DNA from: Thermoleophilia bacterium
GTDB taxonomy: Bacteria; Actinomycetota; Thermoleophilia; Gaiellales; JAICJC01
Length of the DNA stretch: 15,135 nucleotides
Reading direction: 5' to 3'
Assembly (NCBI GenBank): GCA_025928435.1
Contig: JAICJM010000087.1
Coordinates: 1 to 15,135 of the forward strand
Shown here piece by piece: positions 1 to 5,931 of the stretch (positions are counted from its first letter, which is position 1; each line of letters opens with the position of its first letter). The notes below the pieces were generated by a model. It worked only from the letters and a program-made list of their open reading frames with translations, was not told the origin of the DNA and made no database searches. A program made the position numbers and the translations under genes.

Positions 1-207
1 CACCTCGGCCGTGCCCGACAACCGCTCGAGGATGACGGCGACAGTTGCGGGATCGAGCCCGCGGCGCCGGCACGCCTCCGCGAGCGTCTGGCCGCCTCCG
101 CAGCAGTAGTCGAGCCGCAATCGCTCGAGCGGCTCGGTCAAGGCCGGTCGCTCCGCCAGGAGCCTGCCGAGCGGCTGCTCCAGGTCGATGTCGCCTCCCT
201 GCGTCAT
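1..207 (-). CDS. Iron-sulfur cluster repair protein, ScdA/RIC N-terminal domain (partial, cut by window edge)
   Basis: Only the first 69 codons are present; the gene runs off the left edge. Translation from the ATG at 207 gives a short leader and then the segment LDYCCGGGQTLAEACRRRGL (about residues 33-52). This matches the ScdA_N/DUF542 signature of a double cysteine followed by glycines, then EAC and GLD. Members of this family (ScdA, YtfE/RIC) repair Fe-S clusters damaged by nitric oxide or oxidants, usually with a C-terminal hemerythrin-like di-iron domain. That domain would lie outside the window, so a stand-alone DUF542 protein is equally possible. The gene starts 28 nt after the stop of the ComA-like gene on the same strand and is probably the last visible member of the operon. 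No good Shine-Dalgarno precedes this ATG. The domain call is fairly secure; the full architecture is unknown. Confidence 0.75.
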   Translation of the reverse strand, partial: MTQGGDIDLEQPLGRLLAERPALTEPLERLRLDYCCGGGQTLAEACRRRGLDPATVAVILERLSGTAEV

Positions 208-235
208 TGCCCGCGCGGCCGATCGGGGCGGCCGT

Positions 236-1075
236 CTACCCGCGGTGGCTCAGGATCCGGCCCCAGGTGTCGTGCGTGCCCCAGATGCCCGCACGCAGGC
301 ACTCGAGCTGGACGATCTGGCTGTGGTCGACGAAGAGGTTGACGTCGATGCCGTAGTTCTTGACGTACCAGGTGAACACGTCGGGGTCGGCGGCCTCGAA
401 CATCACGTGCTCGAGTCCCAGCTCGGACGCGATGCGGGCGACGACGTCGGTCCGCCACTCGCGCACCTGCTCGGTGATCCCTTCGGACTCGATCATGATC
501 ATGTGCGCGCCGGCGTCGAGGTGGCGCTTGGCCAGGTCGATCGCGTAGCCGACGTCGCGGGTGCCCTCGGCCTCGAGCGCCTGGACCGTCGACGCGCTGC
601 CGGCGCCGAACTGGATCCCGACCTCCGGCTTGGGCTTCAAGCCCGCCTCGCGCACTGCGCGGGTCAGTCCGACGAGATCGTCGACCGGCAGTGTCACGAA
701 GCCGCTCGAGATTTCGACGATGTCGAAGCCGAGCTCGCGGCACTCCTCCAGGTAGCGATCCACCGCGTCGCCACGCTGCGTGAGGACGTGCTCGAGGAAC
801 CCGCCGGTGGAGACCTCGACGGCGTGGTCGTGACAGACGTCGTTGAGGGCGCGGACGGATTCGCGCGGTATCAGGCAGAAGGAGCCGCCGGCGTACTTGA
901 GCGTGTCCACCCAGGCGCCCATCGTCTCGAGCAGGTCCTCGAGGTAGCGCCGCCCGACGGGAGCGTAGTAGGGGCCACGGATCTCGGTCACGCCGCGGCT
1001 GCGCGGCTTCGGCGGTCGCTCGTTCAGGTGCATGAACGGGAACGCGCGTCCGTGCTCCAGCTCGGTGTCGGTCAT
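236..1075 (-). CDS. Phosphosulfolactate synthase (ComA)-like TIM-barrel protein
   Basis: The protein has 279 aa, close to the length of the ComA family. In methanogens and Bacillus this enzyme adds sulfite to phosphoenolpyruvate to make (R)-phosphosulfolactate. Matching blocks are YLEDLLETMGAWVDTLKYAGG (residues 44-64, written here as a description), GGFLEHV (91-97), ELGFDIVEISSG (114-125), EVG (151-153), LDAGAHMIMIE (186-196) and NLFVDHSQIVQLECLR (246-261). The basic residues that follow EVG in archaeal ComA, as I remember them, are replaced here by IQF, and the ESRESG-like loop is altered, so the substrate may differ. The ATG at 1075 is chosen over upstream codons because AGGAG (1083-1087) sits 7 nt before it and family similarity begins soon after. 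The start overlaps the stop of the upstream MmgE/PrpD gene as ATGA, which implies translational coupling. Family membership is confident; the reaction is not. Confidence 0.8.
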   Translation of the reverse strand: MTDTELEHGRAFPFMHLNERPPKPRSRGVTEIRGPYYAPVGRRYLEDLLETMGAWVDTLKYAGGSFCLIPRESVRALNDVCHDHAVEVSTGGFLEHVLTQRGDAVDRYLEECRELGFDIVEISSGFVTLPVDDLVGLTRAVREAGLKPKPEVGIQFGAGSASTVQALEAEGTRDVGYAIDLAKRHLDAGAHMIMIESEGITEQVREWRTDVVARIASELGLEHVMFEAADPDVFTWYVKNYGIDVNLFVDHSQIVQLECLRAGIWGTHDTWGRILSHRG

Positions 1076-2463
1076 GGTGCTGCTCCTGTCGTCGTGGGAC
1101 GTCGCCCGGCACGGGCAAGGAGCGCCGTCAGGTCGCGTGTCTCGAGGTCGTCGAGAGCCGCGACTGCATCTGCGATCTGCGCGCCCAGCTCCGGCCCGGC
1201 CACCGGGGCGGCGAGACGGTCGAACTTCTCCCGCGCCAGCTGCCGGCTCATCGGACGGGTGAGGAAGCCCTCGTAGTTGGATCTCGTGGCGGCGAGGACG
1301 CTGCCGTCGTCGAGCACGACGCGCAGCCGGCACGCGTGCTCGGCCGGGAACCGCGCGGTCAGGTCGTCGTCCGGTCGCACCCGGACGCGGCGCAGCAGCG
1401 CCTGCACGTCCGCCGCCGCGACCCTCTCCGGTGCGTACTGCGCCGGCAGCACCGCCCCGTCCAGCAGCGCCACGGCGAGCAGATAGGGGAGCGAGTGGTC
1501 GGCCTCCTCCTTCGTGCGGATCTCGGTCTTCGCGCCCTCCTCTCCGCCGCCGATGATGTCGTAGGCGACCTGGAACGTGTCGAGCTCGATCCGCTCCACG
1601 CGCTCCGGGTCGACGGCGTGGCCGGCCCGCACCTCGAGCAGCGCCTCGATCGCGGACTGCGAGTGGATCTCCGCGTTGAAGCGTTTGAGGAAGGTGCGGC
1701 TGACGCGCTCGAGGTCCTCACGCTCCCAGTCGATCTCAAACCGGCCTGCGATGGTCTCCATGAACCCCTTGTTACCCTCGAACACCTCGGCCGGCCCGGT
1801 GATCCCGCGCGCGGCGAGCAGCGCCGCCTCGACCGCGCCGAAGCCGGCGAACGGGTAGGCGAGACCCTTCCACTGCGAGAGCGCCCCGGTGCGCGTGACC
1901 CGCAGGGCGTTCAGGGCCGTGCCCGCGATCGCGATCGCGTCCGCGGTCTCCGCCGGTCCGAGGCCCAGCGCCTTCGCGGCGCCGGCGGCCGCCGCGTAGG
2001 CGCCCTGGGTGGTGTGGTCGAAGCCGCGCGCCCGCACCGGCGCTTCGTCGGAGAGCCGGCACTGCACCTGGTAGGCAACGCCGAGAGCGGCCAGCAGCTC
2101 CCTGCCCGACGCGTCGGCGACCTCGGCCGCCGCGAGCACCGGCGCCAGGTTGTCGCTCGGATGGCACGTCTCGCCCGGCGCGAAGTACGAGTCGTTGAAA
2201 TCGAGGTAGCGGACCGCGGCGCCGTTGTGGAGCGCCGCTCGGTCGGGCGCGGTGCGTCCTCCGCCGATCAACGTGCAGAGCGGGGCCCCGCCCAGCTCGT
2301 GCACCAGCCCATGGATCGCCTTCACCGGCTGTGCCGTGAGCGCGCCGAGCGCGCAGCCAAGCGCGTCCAGCACTCGGATCTTCAGCTCCTCGCGCGCCTG
2401 GACCGAGAGGTCGTCCCAGGAGCAGGCGCAGACGAACCGCGCGAGCCGTTGTACCTCCGTCAT
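1072..2463 (-). CDS. MmgE/PrpD family protein (2-methylcitrate dehydratase-like)
   Basis: The protein has 463 aa, typical for MmgE/PrpD. Family members include 2-methylcitrate dehydratase, cis-aconitate decarboxylase and iminodisuccinate epimerase, all acting on small polycarboxylates in the cytosol. Visible blocks are the N-terminal helical-domain segment with YLDFNDSYF (86-94) followed by CHPSDNLAPVLAAAE (100-114), a middle region GFDHTTQGAYAAAAGAAKAL (147-166), and ADHSLPYLLAVALLDGAVL (321-339) in the C-terminal domain. The usual active-site stretch KPYPSCR-like is replaced by LKRFNAEIHSQSAIEA (259-274), so this is probably not a classical methylcitrate dehydratase. The ATG at 2463 fits the start of family similarity; no clear Shine-Dalgarno precedes it, and the open frame extends further upstream without looking like protein. 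The gene is first in an operon with the ComA-like gene (ATGA overlap) and is divergent from the ferredoxin gene. Confidence 0.88.
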   Translation of the reverse strand: MTEVQRLARFVCACSWDDLSVQAREELKIRVLDALGCALGALTAQPVKAIHGLVHELGGAPLCTLIGGGRTAPDRAALHNGAAVRYLDFNDSYFAPGETCHPSDNLAPVLAAAEVADASGRELLAALGVAYQVQCRLSDEAPVRARGFDHTTQGAYAAAAGAAKALGLGPAETADAIAIAGTALNALRVTRTGALSQWKGLAYPFAGFGAVEAALLAARGITGPAEVFEGNKGFMETIAGRFEIDWEREDLERVSRTFLKRFNAEIHSQSAIEALLEVRAGHAVDPERVERIELDTFQVAYDIIGGGEEGAKTEIRTKEEADHSLPYLLAVALLDGAVLPAQYAPERVAAADVQALLRRVRVRPDDDLTARFPAEHACRLRVVLDDGSVLAATRSNYEGFLTRPMSRQLAREKFDRLAAPVAGPELGAQIADAVAALDDLETRDLTALLARAGRRPTTTGAAP

Positions 2464-2510
2464 CGCGGCTGCCGGCGCACCCGGCGCCGGGTGGGGGCCG
2501 CCGCGGGCCC

Positions 2511-2568
2511 TAGCGAGTATGGTTGTTTTAGAAGGTGTATAACATGAGAATATCACCCGGCGAGGAGG
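2511..2568 (+). promoter_or_regulatory. Divergent promoter region between mmgE/prpD-like gene and fdxA
   Basis: This is a conspicuously AT-rich island in otherwise GC-rich sequence. On the plus strand TATAAC at 2538-2543 is a good -10 (5 of 6 to TATAAT) and would start the fdxA transcript near 2550; no good -35 is visible. AGGAGG at 2563-2568 lies 8 nt before the fdxA ATG. On the minus strand CATACT (complement of 2516-2521) is a weaker -10 for the MmgE/PrpD operon. The segment 2517-2533 read on the minus strand, TTCTAAAACAACCATAC, shares TAAAACA..CAT with the promoter at 3648-3664. Confidence 0.5.
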
Positions 2569-2576
2569 CACGAGCC

Positions 2577-2876
2577 ATGACGTATGTGATCGGAGAGCCA
2601 TGCATCGACGTGAAGGACCGCTCCTGCGTCGACGTGTGTCCGGTCGACTGCATCCACGAGGTCGGCCGGATGCTCGTGATCGACCCGGAGGAGTGCATCG
2701 ACTGCGGCGCGTGCGAGCCGGAGTGCCCGGTCGAGGCGATCTACCCCGAGGACGCACTGCCCGCGAAGTGGGAGAAGTTCACCGCGATCAACGCCGCGTG
2801 GGGCGACGGCGCCGAGGCCGTCGACCGCTGCGTGGAGGCCCACCTGGCCGGCCACGACGCGTCGGCCCAGCGCTGA
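2577..2876 (+). CDS. fdxA: 7Fe ferredoxin (3Fe-4S/4Fe-4S), FdxA type
   Basis: This is a 99-aa electron carrier of the seven-iron bacterial type. Cysteines fall at 9, 17, 21 and 25 in the first cluster half (C-x7-C-x3-CP, characteristic of the 3Fe-4S site) and at 40, 43, 46 and 50 in the second half (CIDCGACEPECP, the classical 4Fe-4S motif). The opening MTYVIGEPC and the PVEAIYPED stretch are the standard FdxA sequence of actinobacteria. The remaining C-terminal tail of about 40 residues is also usual. The start is set by AGGAGG 8 nt upstream; a longer in-frame start would lie within or before the likely -10. It is transcribed alone, divergent from the MmgE/PrpD operon, and ends just before a hairpin that separates it from a convergent regulator. 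In Mycobacterium tuberculosis the homologous fdxA belongs to the DosR hypoxia/NO regulon (established knowledge). Partner enzymes here are unknown. Confidence 0.95.
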   Translation: MTYVIGEPCIDVKDRSCVDVCPVDCIHEVGRMLVIDPEECIDCGACEPECPVEAIYPEDALPAKWEKFTAINAAWGDGAEAVDRCVEAHLAGHDASAQR

Positions 2877-2883
2877 TGTGCCG

Positions 2884-2910
2884 AGGCGGGCGCCGTCGTT
2901 CGTCCCGCCT
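2884..2910. terminator. Hairpin between convergent fdxA and HTH regulator
   Basis: AGGCGGG (2884-2890) pairs perfectly with CCCGCCT (2904-2910) across a 13-nt loop. It lies in the 45-bp gap between two convergent stop codons, so it could end transcription from either side. No U-tract follows, as is common in high-GC actinobacteria. Confidence 0.45.
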
Positions 2911-2921
2911 GGGCGATGCGG

Positions 2922-3608
2922 CTACGTGGCGGGGCGTCCCCGGGCGAGGTGTGCCACGCAGAGATCCGGCCGGGCGAACGGCTCCAGCTTCGTCGCCCGC
3001 GTGGTCGCTCCCGCCTCGGCGAGCGCACCCCGCATCAGTCCGAGGTGGATCGGGCAGATGATGTCCTGGTGCGCCCGCGCGAGCTCGAGGAACGGGCAGG
3101 GACGCATCAGAATCCTCCGTCGGCGGCCGGGCTCGAGCTCGGGCCGGAAGCCGACGTCGTCGAGCAGCGCGAGCAGCCGCCCGACGGCCTCGGCGTCGGT
3201 GATCGAGCCGAACGGCGGCGGCGACTCGACCATGTAGCGTCCCCAGGACTCCCCGATCTCCTCCAGCTGGTCCCCGGCCTCGGGGCCGAACCGGGCGGCG
3301 AGCGTGGTCAGGATCTCGGCCAGGAGCCGGTACCGGCGGCCGCCCTCGTCACCCACCTCCGCGGTCGCGCGGTACGCGACCCGCGGCCGGCCTCGTCCCC
3401 GAGGCGGCAACGTCTCCGACGACACCAGGCCCGCCTCGGCGAGCGCGTTCAGGTGCACCCGAACCGTGTTCACGTGCAGACCGACCCGATCCGCGAGCCG
3501 GCGCGCGTCGAGCGGCCCCTCGCCGGCGAGCTCGGCGAGGATCGACGCCCGGCTCGGGTCGGCCAGCGCCCGATGCCGGCGCAGCGCCCGCTCGCGCCCA
3601 GCGTTCAT
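2922..3608 (-). CDS. Winged-helix transcriptional regulator, SufR-like/COG2345 (ArsR-type HTH) with C-terminal cysteines
   Basis: The protein has 228 aa. Residues 13-80 form an ArsR-like winged helix: ALADPSRASILAELAGEGPL, then RLADRVGLHVNTVRVHLNAL as the helix-turn-helix, then a wing with PPRGRGRPRVAYR. The C-terminal sensor part contains C171, C185 and C217 (CPFLELARAH...CPIHLGLM...LCVAHL), with H180, H188 and H220 nearby. SufR-type members of this group bind an Fe-S cluster through cysteines in this region; here the spacing is C-x13-C-x31-C. I chose the ATG at 3608 because the minus-strand -10 TATACT lies at 3647-3652, so a longer start at 3662 would be upstream of the transcript, and the HTH begins soon after 3608. 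No Shine-Dalgarno is clear. It is divergent from a DUF2269-like gene and convergent with fdxA, and probably regulates one or both and itself (inference). Confidence 0.85.
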   Translation of the reverse strand: MNAGRERALRRHRALADPSRASILAELAGEGPLDARRLADRVGLHVNTVRVHLNALAEAGLVSSETLPPRGRGRPRVAYRATAEVGDEGGRRYRLLAEILTTLAARFGPEAGDQLEEIGESWGRYMVESPPPFGSITDAEAVGRLLALLDDVGFRPELEPGRRRRILMRPCPFLELARAHQDIICPIHLGLMRGALAEAGATTRATKLEPFARPDLCVAHLARGRPAT

Positions 3609-3645
3609 GGACGGACGATCGGTGTACGGGAAAAGCTCATAGAGA

Positions 3646-3652
3646 TAGTATA
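3646..3652. promoter_or_regulatory. Overlapping face-to-face -10 elements for the HTH regulator and DUF2269-like gene
   Basis: On the plus strand TAGTAT (3646-3651) is a -10 element whose expected start point falls within about three bases of the ATG at 3661, which suggests a leaderless or near-leaderless mRNA; no Shine-Dalgarno precedes that ATG. On the minus strand the same bases read TATACT (complement of 3647-3652), a near-consensus -10 for the regulator with a weak CAGACA -35 (complement of 3672-3677, 19-nt spacer). The two promoters cannot be occupied at once. TAAAACA follows directly (3651-3657) and recurs upstream of the MmgE/PrpD operon. Confidence 0.5.
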
Positions 3653-3660
3653 AAACAGTC

Positions 3661-4155
3661 ATGGTGGCCCTTGTCTGGCGGGAGGACGTCGCGCTCTTCT
3701 TCCACCTGCTCGGCGCGTTCTCGCTCGTCGCCGGCATGATTGTCGCGGGAGTCGCGTTCGAGACCGCTCGCCGGCGCGAGACGCCCGCCGAGATCGCGCT
3801 GCTGCTCGGACTGAGCCGGATCGGCGTCCTGCTGGTCGGGGTCGGGACGCTGTTCGTGCTCGGCTTCGGGCTGTGGCTCGTCGACCTGGGCGACTGGGGC
3901 TATGGCGCCGGCTGGGTGGACGCTGCCCTCGGCCTGCTTGCGGTGACGATCGTGCTCGGCACGATCGGCGGGCAGCGCCCCAAGCGGGCACGACTGCTTG
4001 CCACGCGGCTCGCGGCCGATGACGCGCAAGTCAGTGCGGAGTTGCGGGCGCTGCTCGACCATCGCCCGACGCTTGCCGCCAACTACCTCTCCGCCCTGCT
4101 CCTCATCGCGATCGTCGCGCTCATGGTGTTCAAGCCGGGCGCGCCGCACTCATAG
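3661..4155 (+). CDS. Four-helix integral membrane protein, DUF2269-like
   Basis: The protein has 164 aa and is strongly hydrophobic. Predicted membrane helices lie at about 11-33, 52-74, 84-103 and 137-157, separated by a charged cytoplasmic-type loop ETARRRETPAE (34-44) and a longer polar loop 105-136 with KRARLLATRL. The size, four-helix layout, the histidine in the first helix (FFHLLGAF) and the RPTLAANYLSALLL approach to the last helix resemble the DUF2269 predicted membrane proteins, whose function is unknown. The ATG at 3661 has no Shine-Dalgarno and sits about 10 bases after a -10 hexamer, so translation is probably leaderless. Its start codon overlaps an unused minus-strand ATG. Being divergent from the SufR-like regulator, it is a likely target of it. 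Family assignment is moderate; membrane location is secure. Confidence 0.75.
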   Translation: MVALVWREDVALFFHLLGAFSLVAGMIVAGVAFETARRRETPAEIALLLGLSRIGVLLVGVGTLFVLGFGLWLVDLGDWGYGAGWVDAALGLLAVTIVLGTIGGQRPKRARLLATRLAADDAQVSAELRALLDHRPTLAANYLSALLLIAIVALMVFKPGAPHS

Positions 4156-4179
4156 CTCGCTCACATCAGGGCGCTCCCG

Positions 4180-4251
4180 GATCGTGGATGCGGGTGATCA
4201 CCGATGCCTGGATCACCGACGCGTGGTCTGCTTCATCGCGAAGCGTGGTCT
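4180..4251 (+). repeat. Imperfect direct repeats upstream of the first universal stress protein gene
   Basis: Three 12-base units start at 4180 (GATCGTGGATGC), 4196 (GATCACCGATGC) and 4211 (GATCACCGACGC), at a 15-16 bp period; the last two differ at one base. The second is part of a perfect 10-bp palindrome GGTGATCACC (4193-4202). Further on, the nonamer GCGTGGTCT occurs at 4221-4229 and again at 4243-4251. The cluster ends about 50 bp before the ATG at 4300 and looks like a regulator-binding array, but no regulator is identified. The rest of the 144-bp gap 4156-4299 holds only the Shine-Dalgarno (GGGAGG, near 4289-4294). Confidence 0.4.
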
Positions 4252-4299
4252 TTCCCGAGTCGCCATTTGACGCCACGCTGCCCGACCAGGGAGGTCGTC

Positions 4300-4746
4300 A
4301 TGTTTCGCACCATCGTGCTCGCGTTGGATGGATCCGAGGGAGCCGACCGGGCGGTCCCGGCCGCGGCCGGGCTTGCCAAGCGCGACGAGGCGCGGGTGAT
4401 CGTCGCCCACGCGCAGACACGGTCGCTCGAGACCGAGATCGGTGCACACCTGACCCGGCAGATCGGCGATCTGCGGGCGGCCGGCATCGACGCAGAGGTC
4501 GTGACGGCGCCCTCGGTGGTGGAGGGGCGTGAGGCCGATGCAATCGCCCAGATCGCACACGATCAGGACGCGGATGTGATCGTGATCGCCGGCCGCGGCC
4601 GCTCGCCGTTCGTCGGCGCGGTCCTCGGCAGCGTGACCCAGCGGCTGCTCCACGTCGCCGGCTGTCCTGTGCTCGTGGTCCCGCCGGCGGGGAGCGCCCT
4701 CCAGGGCCGTGAGCCCGGTCAGGAACCAGCCGAGACGCTGGGTTGA
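4300..4746 (+). CDS. Universal stress protein (UspA family)
   Basis: The protein has 148 aa, a single Usp domain. It opens with FRTIVLALDGSEGADRAV (2-19), the beta1 strand with the conserved Asp and Ser/Gly, and contains ADVIVIAGRGRSPFVGAVLG (91-110) followed by SVTQRLLHVAGCPVLVVP. The ATP-binding motif G-x2-G-x9-G(S/T) is present except that its first glycine is alanine (A97, then G100, G110-S111), a tolerated variant. Such proteins bind ATP and support survival under hypoxia, starvation or oxidative stress; specific partners are usually unknown. The GGGAGG about 6 nt upstream fixes the start at 4300 against a longer frame that runs through the repeat array. It leads an operon with a flavoprotein gene 3 nt downstream and a small barrel protein gene. 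A second paralogue lies at 14146-14616. Confidence 0.93.
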   Translation: MFRTIVLALDGSEGADRAVPAAAGLAKRDEARVIVAHAQTRSLETEIGAHLTRQIGDLRAAGIDAEVVTAPSVVEGREADAIAQIAHDQDADVIVIAGRGRSPFVGAVLGSVTQRLLHVAGCPVLVVPPAGSALQGREPGQEPAETLG

Positions 4747-4749
4747 GGC

Positions 4750-5931
4750 GTGAGCGGTCGCTCCGAGTCGCGGGCCCTCCGGGTCGTGGTCGTGGGTGCC
4801 GGTGTCGCGGCGCTCGAGACGTGCCTGGCGTTGCGGGCGCTGGCAGGCGCACGGGTCCAGCTCACGCTCGTATCTCCGGAGCGCTGGTACGAGTCGAAGC
4901 CCGCGGCGGTGGGCGAGCCATTCGGGGTGGCGCAGGTGCGCCGGTTCGATCTCGACCGCATCGCCGCGGACGTCGGCGCCGAACGCGTCGTCGCGACAGC
5001 CTCGTCCGTGGAGCTCGACCAGAAGCGATTGCTGTTCGACGGCTGGCATCCGATCGGCTACGACGCGCTCGTGCTTGCCTGCGGCGCCACCCCGGTGGGC
5101 GCGATTCCGGGTGCGGTCACATTCGCGGGGCCGCGAGAGGTTCCCGTGGTGCGTGCGGTGGTCGAACAGATTGCGACCGGCGGGCCACAGCGGCTGGTGT
5201 TCGCCGTCCCATCCAACGTCGGTTGGACGATGCCCCTGTATGAGCTCGCGCTCCTGACCGCGACACATCTTGCCGATCGCGGAGGGCGCGGGTCGCTGGC
5301 GATCGTGTCCCCGGAGCCGTCGCCCCTGCCGGCCTTCGGCGCGGCGGCCAGCCGTGAGGTGCGCGCCGTCCTCGATCGCCGGGGCATCGCCTTCCACGGG
5401 GAGCGGATGCCGATCGAGTTTCGCGGCGGGGCGTTGCGCACAAGCCCGAGCGGCGTCGTTGCGGCCGACCGTGTGATCGCCCTTGCACGGCTGCGGGGAG
5501 TTCGCATCACCGGCATCCCGGTGGACGGCGACGGCCTGGTGCGGACCGACGTCTTCGGCCGCGTCGGCGACCTCCCCGACGTCTATGCCGCGGGAGATAT
5601 CACCGACTTCCCGATCAAGCAGGGCGGGATCGCCGCACAGCAGGCCGACTCGGTGGCCTCGACGATCGCCGCTGACGCCGGTGCCGACGTGTCGCCACTC
5701 CCGTTCAAGCCCGTTCTCCGAGGGCTGCTTTTGACCGGGGACGGGGAGCTCTACCTGAGGTCGGACATCGCCGGTGGCTCGGGAGACACCTCGGAGGTGG
5801 AACACGAGCCGGCCTGGTGGCCGCCGGTGAAGATTCCCGGCGTCCACCTGAGCACATACCTGGCCCGCCTCGCCGCCGAGAGCCGGCCGGCGGGGCAATC
5901 GGCGGGCTCGAACCGTGAGGTGTTCAGATGA
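4750..5931 (+). CDS. FAD-dependent pyridine nucleotide-disulfide-type oxidoreductase (SQR/NDH-2 fold)
   Basis: The protein has 393 aa and starts with GTG 3 nt after the preceding stop. The N-terminal Rossmann motif RVVVVGAGVAALETCLALRA (11-30) binds the FAD adenosine. YDALVLACGATP (104-115) is the typical ATG-like motif after the first half domain, and VYAAGDITDFPIKQGGIAAQ (278-297) is the second FAD motif. The middle part reads RLVFAVPSNVGWTMPLYELAL (148-168), lacking a GxGxxG NAD motif, as in sulfide:quinone reductases and flavocytochrome c sulfide dehydrogenases. However, the only cysteines are C25 and C111, so the redox-active cysteine pair of those enzymes is absent. No transmembrane helix or C-terminal amphipathic anchor is evident. 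It is probably an FAD enzyme with an unidentified donor. It is coupled to a USP and, by ATGA overlap, to a small barrel protein, which suggests a stress-linked redox unit. Confidence 0.85.
   Translation: MSGRSESRALRVVVVGAGVAALETCLALRALAGARVQLTLVSPERWYESKPAAVGEPFGVAQVRRFDLDRIAADVGAERVVATASSVELDQKRLLFDGWHPIGYDALVLACGATPVGAIPGAVTFAGPREVPVVRAVVEQIATGGPQRLVFAVPSNVGWTMPLYELALLTATHLADRGGRGSLAIVSPEPSPLPAFGAAASREVRAVLDRRGIAFHGERMPIEFRGGALRTSPSGVVAADRVIALARLRGVRITGIPVDGDGLVRTDVFGRVGDLPDVYAAGDITDFPIKQGGIAAQQADSVASTIAADAGADVSPLPFKPVLRGLLLTGDGELYLRSDIAGGSGDTSEVEHEPAWWPPVKIPGVHLSTYLARLAAESRPAGQSAGSNREVFR

Noticed and set aside
188..2547. Very long open frames on the plus strand opposite the ComA-like and MmgE/PrpD-like genes
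   Set aside because: They are antisense shadows caused by high-GC third-position bias; the translations are rich in Asp/Arg/Val repeats with no domain, while the minus-strand genes have clear family motifs.
3609..3662. Longer start for the HTH regulator at 3662
   Set aside because: It would lie upstream of the minus-strand -10 TATACT (3647-3652) and encodes residues unlike the family; the ATG at 3608 is preferred.
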